This document shows, piece after piece, positions 1 to 11,800 of a stretch of DNA of 29,811 bases; positions within the stretch are counted from its first letter, which is position 1; each line of letters starts with the position of its first letter. Under the pieces are notes generated by a model. The model was not told where the DNA came from. It worked only from the letters and a program-made list of their open reading frames with translations, and did not search any database. The translations under genes were made by a program, and so were the position numbers. Source of the stretch: Spirogloea muscicola (taxonomy: Eukaryota; Streptophyta; Zygnematophyceae; Spirogloeales; Spirogloeaceae); assembly GCA_009602725.1 (NCBI GenBank), contig WELB01000095.1, positions 192,933 to 222,743 on the forward strand. The letters are read 5' to 3'.

Positions 1-89
1 GGGGGGGGGCTATAGGGAAGCCATGGAGGGGGGGGGAGCCGAGGAGGGAGGGGGGAACGGCTACCCTCCCTCCTCCCCCCCTCCTCCCT

Positions 90-387
90 GCCCGTTGGCG
101 GGGCCCGGCGCAAACGCCCCCCGGGGGGTTTGGGCCCCGGGGCTTTATTTGACGCCTCGATTTGACGCGCCGGGAGCCGCCCCCGCCCTCGCTCGGGGGA
201 CGGCTCTCGGAGCCGTTGGGCGTCGGGGTGCCGTAGAGAACCGGGCCGCGCCGCTCCCCGAGGGGGGTACCCAGGGACAGATTTGCTCGGGGCCCGGAGC
301 AAACTCTCGGGTTAAATCCACCCCCGCTCGCCTAGGGGGTGGATTTGCACATTTGACCGCTCCTTTTGACACGCCCCGCCAACGGGC
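90..387. repeat. Foldback-like segment with 15-bp terminal inverted repeats
   Basis: GCCCGTTGGCGGGGC at 90-104 is the exact reverse complement of 373-387. Inside are further inverted repeats: AAATCCACCCCC (314-325) faces GGGGGTGGATTT (335-346), and TTTGCTC (283-289) faces GAGCAAA (298-304). Short TTTGAC/TTTGC words recur through the segment. The layout resembles a small foldback or MITE-like element, or a cluster of hairpins. No target-site duplication was recognised and no transposase is encoded, so the mobile-element reading is only a suggestion. Confidence 0.4.
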
Positions 388-457
388 CGGCTGCGGCGGA
401 AAGTACGGCCCCCCCGGGGGGCGCGGCGCGCGCGACGCGTGGCGGCGGCGCCGCGGC

Positions 458-502
458 GCGTCCGACGTGGCGCGCTGGCAGCCACGTGGCGTCCGACGTG
501 GC
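458..502. promoter_or_regulatory. Duplicated ACGT motif and G-box upstream of HSP90
   Basis: The 14-mer GCGTCCGACGTGGC occurs at 458-471 and again at 489-502. Between them lies the perfect palindrome GCCACGTGGC (481-490) with a G-box core CACGTG. bZIP and bHLH factors are known to bind such ACGT cores in plants. A role in regulating the HSP90 gene that starts about 185 bases downstream is inferred from position only. Confidence 0.35.
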
Positions 503-686
503 CGCCTGCATGGCAACGCACCCCACCCAGCCCAGCTCCCCCTTCTTCCTCCGGGCCGCCATGGCTGAGGTGGGCGCCCACATGCAGGCCGATCTCCACC
601 GCACGGGATCGAGTCTCCCAGAGGCCCTCGCTGCCTTCGCCTCTTTGTCTCCGCCGCCGCCGCCTCCGCGCAACCTCCGAGCCAAG

Positions 687-3600
687 ATGGCGGACGCCGC
701 CGCCGAGGTGCCGCCGGCGACCGGCGCGGATGCCGACTTAGACGCCGACGACGCCGCCACCACCGCCGCCGAGGGGGGTGCCGAGGTGTTTGCGTTCCAG
801 GCCGAGATCAACCAGGCGAGAGCCACGCTCGCCATGGCCGTCGCCACTGCTGCTTCAGGATGCCATGGTTGGCATGCTGAAACCATGGCATGCTGAAGCC
901 ATCACGAACGGGCCTTGAACGACGTCGCCGCCGCCCCCACCAGACTAGCTGGCGCGGGGCTTGCAATAGTCGCCGCCTGTGAGGAGCGTCTTGGGGGCTC
1001 CGGCAGCGGCCAGGGCCTTGCAGCTCGCGGCCCCTCACGCGGCCAGCGCGGCGCGCCGCCGTGCGCATGGCCTGCAGCTGCTGAGCCTGATCATCAACAC
1101 CTTCTACAGCAACAAGGAGGTGTTCCTGCGCGAGCTCCTGAGCAACGCGTCCGACGCGCTGGACAAGGTCCGGCACCGCAGCCTCACGGACCCCAAGGTA
1201 CGCCACCACCATTGCTGGCACGCCTACATGTATCGTTTGAGATTATTGACGCGCGAGCACTTCCGCAGCTTGCACCTCAGCACTAATCTTGCCGGGCTGC
1301 CTGCCTGCCTGCTGCCGCTCGTTGCCGGCCTCGATCCCTCAAGGTGCTGGAGCCGGACCCGGAGCTGTGCATCCGCGTGACGGCCGAGAAGGAGGCCCGC
1401 ACGCTGAGCATCAGGGACAGCGGGATCGGCATGACCAAAGCGGGTGAGGACGCCGCGCCGCCGAGCGCTCCAGCAGAGTTGTGTGCCCTGACCAGTCTGA
1501 CATGCTGAGCGCGCCGGACGTGCGGCAGAGATCATCAACAATCTGGGGACGATTGCGCGCTCGGGCACCAAGGAGTTCATGGAGGCGCTGCAGGAGGGCG
1601 GCGATGTGAGCATGATCGGGCAGTTCGGGGTCGGGTTCTACTCGGCGTTCCTCGTCGCTGACCGCGTCGTTGTCATCACCAAGCACCCCGACGACAACCA
1701 GTACGTGTGGGAGTCGCAGGTCAGCATCGCCGCTGCTGCTGCGGCGAGATGCACCGGTCGCGGCCGGCCCCAATCATCACATCCACATCATTATTCACGT
1801 GGCACTATTACTACTGGGATTTGAAGTCATTCTTCCAATTATATTGATCAGACACAGCAGTCCGTGGCTTTGATACTTCATTAGCGAAGTGCTTGATCAT
1901 TGCACGCTCTCGACTTGTGTGGCAGGCGGGGGGGTCGTTCACGGTGCGGACTGCCGATGCGGACACTGTGGAGCTGCCGCGCGGCACAGTCGTGACACTG
2001 CACCTCAAGGAGGACCAAGCGGAGTACCTGGAGGAGCGGCGCCTCAAAGACGTCATCCGCCGCCACTCCGAGTTCATCAACTATCCCATCTACATGCGCG
2101 TTACCAAGACTGTCGAGAGCGAGGTAGACGACGCCGACGACGGCGAGGACGTCCCCATGGAGGTGAACGTCAGACCAACTTGATCACCTGCATCGAGTGC
2201 AGAAATCTGACAGGCGGATGTACGCCAAGCAAGTGCTTTACTTGGGTGACGGTTGTGCTATCAGGGCGGCGAGGCTGAGGAGGGGAAGGTGGAGGACGTG
2301 ACGGAGCGGGAGGGAGGCGCAGCGGCACCAGAGCACAAGACGAAGAAGATCAAGGAGGTGACGTTTGTGTGGGAGCTGGTGAATAAGCAGGCGAGTACGG
2401 ACAGCTCCACCTCGCACTTGGACGCCATTGATTGTGTTGAGACTGTCAGAGTCTAGAATCAAGTTTGTTCTGGAGGCAGAGAGCGCCACCTTGTTCAAAT
2501 CCTCGGGCAAGTCTACGACAGCAAGCTTTGATTTGACGAGCGACTTACCTTGCTCTGCTGCTTGATGTAATAGAAGCCAATCTGGATGCGCAATCCCGAG
2601 GAGGTGAGCGCCGACGAGTATGTGGCGTTCTACAAGAGCCTGACCAACGACTGGGAGGAGCCATTGGCGTACAAGCACTTCAAGGTGGAGGGCCAGCTCG
2701 AGTTCCGGGTGAGCCCCATCCTGAAGAGACCTGAGATTGGGGCCCACGACGCCCATCGTTAAAACCATTGGTTCGTGCGCTGCAGCCCACGTTGGAGCGA
2801 CGCTGGCCAGACTACATGTGTGACAGCGGTGCTGAGTTTGAGCAATCTGTTGGTTTGCAGGCTCTCCTGTTCGTCCCGAAGCGTGCGCCATTCGACCTGT
2901 TCGAAGGGCGGCGCAAGAAGCAGACCAACGTGAAGCTGTACGTGCGGCGCATCTTCATCACAGACGACGCTGAGGACCTGATGCCCGAGTACCTGAGCTT
3001 CGTGAAGGGCGTCGTAGACTCGGAGGACTTGCCCCTCAACATCTCCCGCGAGATGCTGCAGCAAAGCAGAATCCTAAAAGTATCCTCAGTCAGAGTCCTT
3101 GGTCTTTCATTTATAGGTTGCGGATCTTGATGTACCTGTAGGGTGAAGGTTTTGAGTATCTATTCTAATTAAAGTATCTAAGGTAGTGGAGTACTAGCCA
3201 CGACTGAGTATCCATGTGACCCAAGAAACTTACAACTATGTCAGTAGAAAGGCTGACAAGATCCAACGTCACTTCAACGGCCTACGACATGCAAAGACCA
3301 TGGGACCTCCGGTTGCAACAGGTGATACATAAGAACCTGGTGAAGAAGTGCATCGAGATGTTTTCGGAGCTGGCTGAGGACCGCGACAAATACAAAACAT
3401 TCTACGAGGCCTTCTCTAAGAATCTGAAGCTGGGCATTTACGAGGACAGCCAGAACCGCGCCAAGCTTGCCGACCTTCTTCGCTTCTATTCCACCAAGTG
3501 CCGTGAGTTCTTCCTTTTGTTCATCACTTGCACCTTTCTTTCCATTGTAGCTGGATACAGTTAACATAGACGTTGACGAGTATTTAGACTGGATCATAGG

Positions 3601-5137
3601 AGGGACAGTCACAGGCAACAGGAAACCCGCTTACACAATGGGGCCATGCCGAGGTTGATGCTGGGGCAGGCGATGAATGGACGAGTCTGAAGGACTACGT
3701 GACGAGGATGAAGCCTCAGCAAACGGACATCTACTACATCACGGGGGAGAGCCTCAAGGCTGTGGAGCGATCGCCGTTTCTGGAGCGACTTCGGAAGCTG
3801 GATATGGAGGTGCTGCTCATGACAGACCCCATCGATGAGTACATGGTGCAACAGGTGAGCACGGCGCGTGGCACGCACTTTCGACAAGCCCATCAAATTT
3901 TAGGAATATAATTTATGCCTGCCTTACGTATTTACGTAAGTCCTTGGCTGCATACATTACTCTGAGCAGCCAGAACGAGATGTGGGATGGGAGCCTGAGG
4001 CTAAAGTTAGTTGGGGCCTCAAACTTAGATATCGCAAGATTCTGATGGCAGCTCAAGGAGTACGACGGGCACAAGCTCGTGAACGTGACCAAGGAGGGGC
4101 TGACGCTGCCCCTTGAGAGCGAGGAGGAGCAGCAGGAGTGGGAGCGCCTGAAGCAGGAGTATGAGGGCCTCTGCAAGAAGGTCAAGGAAGTTTTGGGTGA
4201 CCGCGTAGAGAAAGTAGTCATCGGGAAACGCGTCACTGAGTCGCCCGCAGTCCTTGTGACCGGCGAGTATGGCTGGACCGCCAACATGGAAAGGATCATG
4301 AAGGCTCAGGTACGGTGCCTCCTGAGAGTTGTCACACAAAAGCTCGAAGTTGTCGCCCCCTCCTGTAATTGATGTAGAGACCTTTCCCCTTGCAGTAACA
4401 CCGTCAATTACCCTTGTAGATACCGATGAAGCCTGGGCAATCACTTAAAGCGTGCCTTCATCCTTTGCCCTGGTCAAAATTGTACATACAAGCAAGCAAG
4501 GCATATGCTTCCAGCGGCTGAGCATGCGGCAAGGCATATGCTTCCAGCGGCTGAGCATGCGGCGCTTTGAAAGAATTGTGGATAAGGTTATCACAGATGA
4601 CCTTGCAAGCCTTGCCTCCTGGTTGGGGCTTGCGCAGGCGCTGCGAGACGAGACCATGTCCAGGTACATGATGAGCAAGAAGACGCTGGAGCTCAATCCC
4701 CACAATGCCATTATCGAGGAGTTGAATCGACGGATGGACGCCGACCCAGAAGACAAAACGCTCAAGGACCTTCTTGTCCTGCTGTATGAGACCGCGCTAC
4801 TTACTTCCGGCTTCAGCATCGACGAGCCGCAGGTAACAGGGCTGGATTGCTTTCACGAGAGAGCATCAAACAATAGGTCCAGAGGGTAGCCATCAAGTAC
4901 GACTGCTTTGGCTGCGAGGCAAGGACGCATATACCTTGTCCATGTTGGGCCTTGACTTTTAGGACGGGTGAGTGACGCATCAGCTTGTCTGTGCTGCAGC
5001 TCTTTGCAAGTCGCATTCAACGCATGATTCAACTGGGTCTGGGAGTGAAGGATGACAAGGAGGAGATGGAAGGAGGTGATGAAGTGCCGCCCCTAGAAAG
5101 AGCAGCCGAAGAGAGCAAAATGGAGGAAGTCGACTAG
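687..5137 (+). CDS. HSP90: Cytosolic heat shock protein 90 (HSP90), 13 exons
   Basis: ATP-dependent dimeric chaperone of the cytosol that matures client proteins. Exons: 687-815, 1078-1197, 1344-1443, 1529-1719, 1926-2162, 2265-2390, 2574-2708, 2861-3079, 3322-3502, 3670-3854, 4052-4309, 4638-4832, 5000-5137. All phases agree and give about 737 residues, slightly above the usual 700. Seen: start of the ATPase domain (FAFQAEINQ), catalytic Glu in [10 protein letters not shown] (about residue 62), nucleotide-binding Asp in DSGIGM (about 108), the lid segment [10 protein letters not shown], an acidic and Lys-rich linker (about 245-290), the middle-domain Arg in LNISREML (about 409), and C-terminal MEEVD, the docking site for TPR co-chaperones, which marks the cytosolic type. 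The ATG at 687 has a good context and lies about 35 codons before the conserved domain. In-frame ATGs at 510 and 561 are also open. Introns 1 and 6 begin with GC (CAG|GCGAGA and CAG|GCGAGT). Confidence 0.95.
852..899. repeat. Near-perfect hairpin in HSP90 intron 1
   Basis: An inverted repeat with 19-base arms (852-870 and 881-899) pairs everywhere except one G-G mismatch, around a 10-base loop. The loop sequence GGCATGCTGA is repeated at 888-897, so the element is also partly a direct repeat. It lies in the 262-base intron that begins with GC at 816. Confidence 0.75.
4496..4561. repeat. 33-bp tandem duplication in HSP90 intron 11
   Basis: Two identical adjacent 33-base copies, 4496-4528 and 4529-4561, each beginning GCAAGGCATATGCTTC. 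They lie inside the intron 4310-4637, before its acceptor at 4637, and do not affect the protein if the intron is removed. Confidence 0.9.
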
Positions 5138-5823
5138 GGCCGTTAGTAACTTGGTGAACCAGAGTGGATGGCTGCTTGGTGGCAAACACAAATGCACGTG
5201 GGACAGATTCGGACCTGCTTTGAAAGTAGACAGTTAGGAAATTAACCGTGTAGCCTACCTTGCCTTGCGTTGGGCTCATCGACCGACTTGCGCGGTTGCA
5301 AAATTGTTGCACAAGGCACATCTGCCACCAGAGAAGACCTGAGCTTTTGCTGTTTTCTCTTCTGACGCTGTCAGTATCACAAGAGCATTGCCATCAATGG
5401 ACATTTGATACAAGAGCCGAGCATCTCATGCTGCAGGATGGCCAGCAATTTGACCCTCCACTTGAGATATCACCAGCGTTTTTAGCAGTCTCTTATCTGC
5501 CAATATACAAAACAAGTGAAGGGAGGCGGGAAAATAAATTGTAGTGCAGCATGACCCTTACACGGGGATGCCAGGCTTCTCAAGGGAAAGGCTGAGACTC
5601 AGCGAGTGGCGCCTAAAGATGGTTGACTACACTTGGGTATCGTACATCTCGGAGTGGGCTCACCTAGATGGAGGACTCTACACAAAACTGTCACTAATGT
5701 TGAGGCATAAGCAACTAGCGAAGTGGCAGTAAGAGTTTCACTGCCTGATTACTAATCAACATGGTCGTCCCGGATCCTCTTTGCATCAGCTAACCTAAGT
5801 GCTACTGTTAAGCAGGTAACTAC
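5138..5823. other. Convergent 3' region between HSP90 and the histidine kinase
   Basis: This stretch of 686 bases lies between two stop codons that face each other, so it should hold both 3' UTRs. Short open frames show no recognisable protein. An AATAAA-like word is present at about 5531-5540 on the + strand, and a TGTAA word on the - strand at 5558-5562. No RNA gene was seen. Confidence 0.5.
5558..5562 (-). terminator. Candidate TGTAA polyadenylation signal of the histidine kinase gene
   Basis: TGTAA on the - strand (TTACA on +) lies about 260 bases beyond the kinase stop codon. TGTAA is the usual polyadenylation signal of chlorophyte algae. A five-base word occurs often by chance, so this is only a candidate. 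Confidence 0.3.
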
Positions 5824-8800
5824 TCACACCTTTGTATGGATATTTTCCACCTGATCTTTGTTCACAGGGCTAGGAGGGACGTACAGGATGCGCATCAGCG
5901 CCTTCCAGAGCTGCTCTTCTTCGATGGGCTTGGTCACGAAACCGTCCATGCCGGCCTCCTCACACCTCTCTCTGCTGCCCTTTACCACGTCAGCTGTCAG
6001 GGCCAGAATAGGTAGTCGCTTTGACACATTGAGAGTGTCCCTCTGCACCTTGTCGGAAGCTTGCAACTCCGTCTTCTGCTCTCCCTCAAGCCAGCTCTTT
6101 TCCATGTCACGGATGCGCTTTGTGGTCTCATAACTGCATAAGATGGGCAACGAGTTGCAGAATTTGCCAGTTAGTCACCTCTTGACTTGTGCTAGTACGA
6201 AGTGTGCTGCTGCTGTACAGATGTATGTTTTCCTACTCTTGTGTCTTTGAAAAGATTCACGTGCTTTGAGGCCCATAGTCTGTCCAGGAGATTCGTCCTC
6301 CTGCAACTCATGACCTCGTTGACTGCAGTCAAGCAAAGCTAGGGAGAAAGGGACCTTTCTCTGTATATATAGGCAGTCACCTACCCATCCATCTCAGGCA
6401 TTTGCACATCCATAAGGATGCAGTCAAAGTTGCGTAATGCTGCCAAGCTCTGAAGGGCCTTCTTCCCACTTTCAACGCAGTGCACAACTGCACCAAAGCG
6501 AGCAAGAGTTGCAGATGCCACCTTCCGATTCACCAGGTTGTCATCCACAACCTGCAAGGGTCAGCGACATCATGCAATAAGAATCTGGAAGGCTTGTGCC
6601 ACAGACAACAGCATGACAGTGCCGCTTCCAGAGTACCAACACTAGAGCTCTGAGCCCCTTTGAATCCACAAGCAGTGGAAACCACCAGTACTGTGCCAGC
6701 ACATGCAAGAACTGCAGCTTCTGTATACATGTAAGATGTACTACAGCACGGAAGCAGTCCCACTTGAAAGGTGCTCACCATAATCTGCTTGCCACTGAGC
6801 ACCATGCACAGCATCTCCTGCCTCTGCAGCGTTGCTCGCCTCGTCATCACCCCTGGGCGGCTTGTGCCCATCTCCAGAGCCTGAAGGAGGCAGGCTGCCA
6901 TGGACCGACTGCGCAGGGGCTTGAGTAGAGTTGTAGAGAACCCCAACTTCCTGGCAAGAAGCTCGTCGTCCTGCTGCAACGTTGTGGCCAGAAGAACGAG
7001 CTTTGCAGGTTGCACCCCTGGCCTTCCTTGGTTCTGCGTTAGCCACACGAATGCAAGCCATGAGGTGACGACCCTGACAGGCATGGAGCAGTAACCCTTG
7101 TGCTCCTTAGTCAGAATACGGCAGCTCAGTGGCGTGCGCGAAGCATGGTTCATCCTTGAATAGGACACCAGATCAGGAACTCAAGTGACAGATTAAGGTC
7201 CTGCCTTGGACTAGCACTGCAACCGGAATGCATTGAGGACTCGGCCACAACCCACCTTGTCAAGCGCTTCTACAAAAGCCGTCTGTAGTGCGGCCCAGCT
7301 GGTCAGACTGGAGGCACTTGAATCGACCAAGACAATGTCCCACGGGGCTGTTGCCGGGCTATGTGTTGTTGTTGCTGTGTGCACTTGTGCTGCTGTAGCC
7401 ACAGATGCTTGTCCACTCTGCTCCAATCTCTGCAGAGCTTCCTCTGTTCCCTCGGCAAACTCCACGTATACACCAAGCCGCAGCAAGTAACTGGCAGTGA
7501 CCTGTTACGAATGTACAAGAAACAGCAGTGCATCAGTCCCTTGAAATATATCAGTACTCTGCTCATACCACATCCATAAGGGCAAGAGTCAGTGACAGTT
7601 GACTCAGCTGTTCCTGCATGCTCCAGCCTAGACCATCCCAGTACATTGTACAGCAACATAAGGTGTAACAAATAGCTCGAAGTAGCGAACCTCAGCCCTG
7701 ACAGGGCGCTCGTCCACAATCAAGGCTCTCAAGCCCTTCAGCTTTGTCATGTTTGGGAGGTCTGGTTCTTCCTCGGCCGTTGCCTCCTGCTTTCCCAGAT
7801 CCTCCAGCAAGATATCAAACTCGAATGTTGTACCTACTCCTAGCTCGCTCACGAATGTCATATTCCCACCCATCATAGCCACCAGCCTGGTAGAATAGCA
7901 GATATGTGTCAGGAGCCTCAGTCATCCAGGATAACATATGGCAATCCTCAGCTAACAACCTCCTCATGTGAACTCACATCATCCACGTACTCAAGGTGAA
8001 CAAGTGACAAGTTGGAGAGTCCTGACTGTCCCCTCTCGTCTTCTTCGCTTCCTGCAGTTTCCCAGGACACGAGCAGGAGGTACGTTGCGTTCACAGTTAT
8101 CTGCTATAGGTGCAATTAGACATGTAGACATGTACTCTCTTGACATGTAACGGGGGAAGCCAGCCTTACCTTTGACTGATACTAAGGCCGATGCCAGTGC
8201 CCCCATGTAGTCGCTGGGTGCTGCTGTCAGCCTGCATGAACGGCTCAAAGATTCTGCTTTGCGCGGATTGCGGGATGCCAATGCCAGTGTCCTCAAGCTC
8301 AAACACTAACCTGACAGGTCTACCTTTTGCTCCTCTGCATTTCTTGTCTTTGCCCTCATCCTTGTTGACGGGAGAACTTGCCGTTTTTTGGGGCTTCTCA
8401 TTCTCATAAGTACTACCTGACAGATAAGTTTCCCTCCTACCTGTATCACTCTCTCGTGTCACACTTCCTGTGACTCCTGGGCTTGAAGGCCTGAAGCGAG
8501 AGGCCACCCTGTCCTTGTCTTCTGCTACACTTCTCCCACTCAGACTCTTGAGCATCAACGTCCTCAAGATACCACGCCCAGAAGTGGATGCCTTAAGTGA
8601 ATCTAGCTGCCTCGTCACAAAGTCCTCATGAGGAGCAAGCTCACCCTGATCACATCTGAGCGCGGGGTCTGCAGCAGGGCTTGGCGTCCTCTCCTGGTCA
8701 GAGCATGGCTTGACCTGCCTCAAAGCTTGACAAGTACCACAGCATTGGGATGATTTGCCATCTGCCGGAAGGAGGCCATCTGCAATCTCCTCCTCAGCAT

Positions 8801-11800
8801 GATCAGATTGCTCATCAGCTGCCAGTTGCAAAGGATGTATGCCATTGGATGACAAGGGCATGCTGACCCCCTCGATATCCTTGGCAGTGAGCCCATGAGC
8901 ATGACCTGGTATCCACCTCAGTGCTCTAGAAGCTGCTTGACGTGCCAAGTTGAGGAGGCCTTCAGAGTGAGAAGGAAAGACTGTCCTCGGTGTCAGCGGT
9001 CCACTTCTTTGCAATGAGGCATCACCACTTTGTACAGATGTCGGTGGCTCCTCTACCTTGTCAGCAACCTTCTTCACTTTCAGAAGGATGTGACCTTTCT
9101 GTGTGAACTTCAACGCATTGCCAATCAGGTTGACCAAGACCTGACGAAGCCGCACAGGGTCCCCAACCAAGCACCTTGGCACACTCTCCAGGATCTGGGC
9201 AGCTAGCTCCAGCCCATCACCTTCTTCCCAGCTTTTCTGAGCTACCGAAGCGAACATACTCAGGACATCATCAACGAGCATATGAAGGTTGAAAGTAATA
9301 GATTCAAGCTCCTGCGCAGCACACGGCCAATTTGTCAGCATCATAGCAGACCCTCAAGGCAAGAATGTACAAGCATGCCATATGAGTGCAAAAGACCTCT
9401 GATGACAACATTGCTGAGCCCAAGGTCTACTTTTGCAGACCCTCGTATCAAATGAATGCTTCCTGGTCTAGCTGTTGTTGGCCTAATGAATTACAAACCT
9501 AACGGTGGTCACAACGACATATCCCACAACGTCAAGAAATACAGTGGGTATCTAGTATCTACTTTAAACAGGTTGTGCTATATGATATGAATCTGATGTA
9601 AGTACCATGCGCCCAGACTCTATCTTGGAGAGGTCCAACACATCGTTGATGAGGTAGATGAGGGCATTGCCACTTGACTGGGCTGTCCTGCAGTAGTCGA
9701 GCTGTACATTATCCATTGGTGTTCGGATTAACAGGTTGATCATACCCAACATTCCATTCATAGGCGTACGTATCTCATGGGAAATGGTAGCTAGAAAGGC
9801 AGACTTGGCCATGTTGCCAGCTTCTGCGGCCACTTTGGCAGCCTGCAACAAAGCTCAAGCGCGGTGATGTCAAGGCCAACTCTGGTGCCCCTGAGCAACG
9901 CAGAATATGAGGAAGTAGCAATGCTGCCTAGAATGAGCCGAAACAAGTTGAAATAACATTATATTTCAGCTGAGGTAAGCTACATATTGAATAAGCTGAA
10001 ACTTTTTTCTTGGGTTCAACACCACAAGTGTCCACCTTCATCTCATCCTTGAGTGCCTCCATACGGTGATAGTCCCACTCCATTTGCTCTATTCTGTGGA
10101 ACGCTTCCCAGATAATTTCGAGCAACAGGAGGGAGATGACGAGTGCCAGGACACCAGAAAGGAGGGCCCCTTTAGGAAAGGTGTATGGAACAGCATATCC
10201 ACAACGGAGCTCATGCCTGCAGATCAATGCTCCAGGACATTACTGAAGAGGTGGCTTTGCTCTCACAGCACTGATACACCCCACAACAAGGTCCTGTGAG
10301 TCATAATTCAGCCCTTAATCTCCTCAGACACAACAACCTTACATTGGCACTAGACCTTCTGACCAAAGTTGGAGGTGTGTTGTGATTCTTTCAAAGTGGT
10401 GTAGTAGGAACCCCTGCACATGCATACCTCCGGCTGCTATCGCCCAAGTCCAGGTTGTACACAGCGCTGTGATACGGGTTGGGCAAACCAGGACCTCCAA
10501 CAGCGAGCTCTGAATCTTGTGGCACATACAGGCCCAATGGTACATCCTCGGTGACATCATCGATGCGCAAGACAAGGCAGGAAAGTCTGTCAACCCTGTT
10601 CCTGCACACATATGAGCATAAGTATGTGTCTCAGTCACTTCAACAGACAGTGAATTTATAAGATGCAGGTGAAAAACATATCAATGTATATCTGGACGGC
10701 AGCAAGTGCGATTAGCACTGTGCTTGAGCAAAGGCCGGAAACTCAACTGTATACTGCCACCCTGATGTGGTCCAACAGAAACTTAGCAGCAAATGGGCAA
10801 GGAGCAAGCACGCAACCCCACTTCCAAATCCTGTGTTAGCTCTTCCAACTTGTATACGTGCCTGGAAGAGCTTTGAGTGCTCAGAAGAGGTTTGATGCAA
10901 ACTGTTGGATCTAGAAGGCCCCCAACAAAGCCCCTGAGAGCTTCGGACTCGGCTTCGGCTGGTGCCCAGGGCAAGGCTTTAGAGTCAACAACTGAGAGGG
11001 TGATGTAGATCACTGTCTTGTTGTTGAACACGAAGGGCGCTGAGGTTGCCATGTTGCCTGTTTCTCGTGCCCGGGCAACCGTCTACAGCCATACAGCACA
11101 AGTCAGGGTCCACAAAATACTCCTTGCACATGATACGGGACGTAGCATACTATCACAGTAATGTGGAACTGAATAAATGATTTACTTTGCCATGACTACT
11201 GAAACATCCGAGCAGCAAGGTGATGGCCTGCAAAGTGCAATTGCCCTTGTTGAATGAGACCAACACATGTCCCCTTCTCTTCTGTAGAATCTGACTTACG
11301 GCAAACACAAGTGCTACCTACGCCTCAATTGCTCGTTCTGTACATTATGCTGCACTTCCATGCATGTATCAGAAGTAAGCCGCCCAAGTAGTGGGCTGCC
11401 GGTATACCTTGTAAAGCAGTGGTTGTGGAAGCAAATCCAAGCTTGGGTAAGAGTGGCGTGGCGCTGAGTGGGTTATGACTACATATTCATCAAGGTCCAC
11501 ATAGCGACTCTGCCACATCCACGTACCACTTTCATAAGGCCAAGGTGTGTCGGGGGTGCCAACAGGTGCAGCACATGTAGCTCATCTGCTACCAATATCA
11601 TGCAAGTGCCGTACAAGGACACCCAAGCTGACAGGGAGGTGGTTTGGAAAGCCAACCTTCATGGGCACCCACTCTGATACCTCCAAGCCATAGTTTTTCT
11701 CAAAGATAGCACGATGAGAGTGCTTCACAAATGCCATCACATGATGATTGACAATAGCCTGATCAAGCTTCGTCTCATTGACATACATCTGCATTAGGGC

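Larger units (their letters stand above)
1..686. other. Upstream region and probable 5' UTR/promoter of HSP90
   Basis: This very GC-rich stretch holds no convincing gene. Open frames exist on both strands but have the composition of GC-rich noncoding DNA. Positions 90-387 carry nested inverted repeats (separate entry). Positions 458-502 carry a repeated ACGT-containing motif and a G-box palindrome. The last 120 bases before the ATG at 687 are CT/CCG-rich, as in a 5' UTR. I looked for heat-shock elements of the form GAAnnTTC and saw none. I also saw no TATA box at a sensible distance from the ATG. Confidence 0.5.

Noticed and set aside
23-599. Overlapping open frames on both strands at the left edge
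   Set aside because: Extreme GC content removes stop codons; translations are Arg/Ala/Pro-rich with no conserved motif and overlap the inverted-repeat segment.
1-686. Heat-shock elements in the HSP90 promoter
   Set aside because: I scanned for GAAnnTTC arrays and found none in the visible upstream region.
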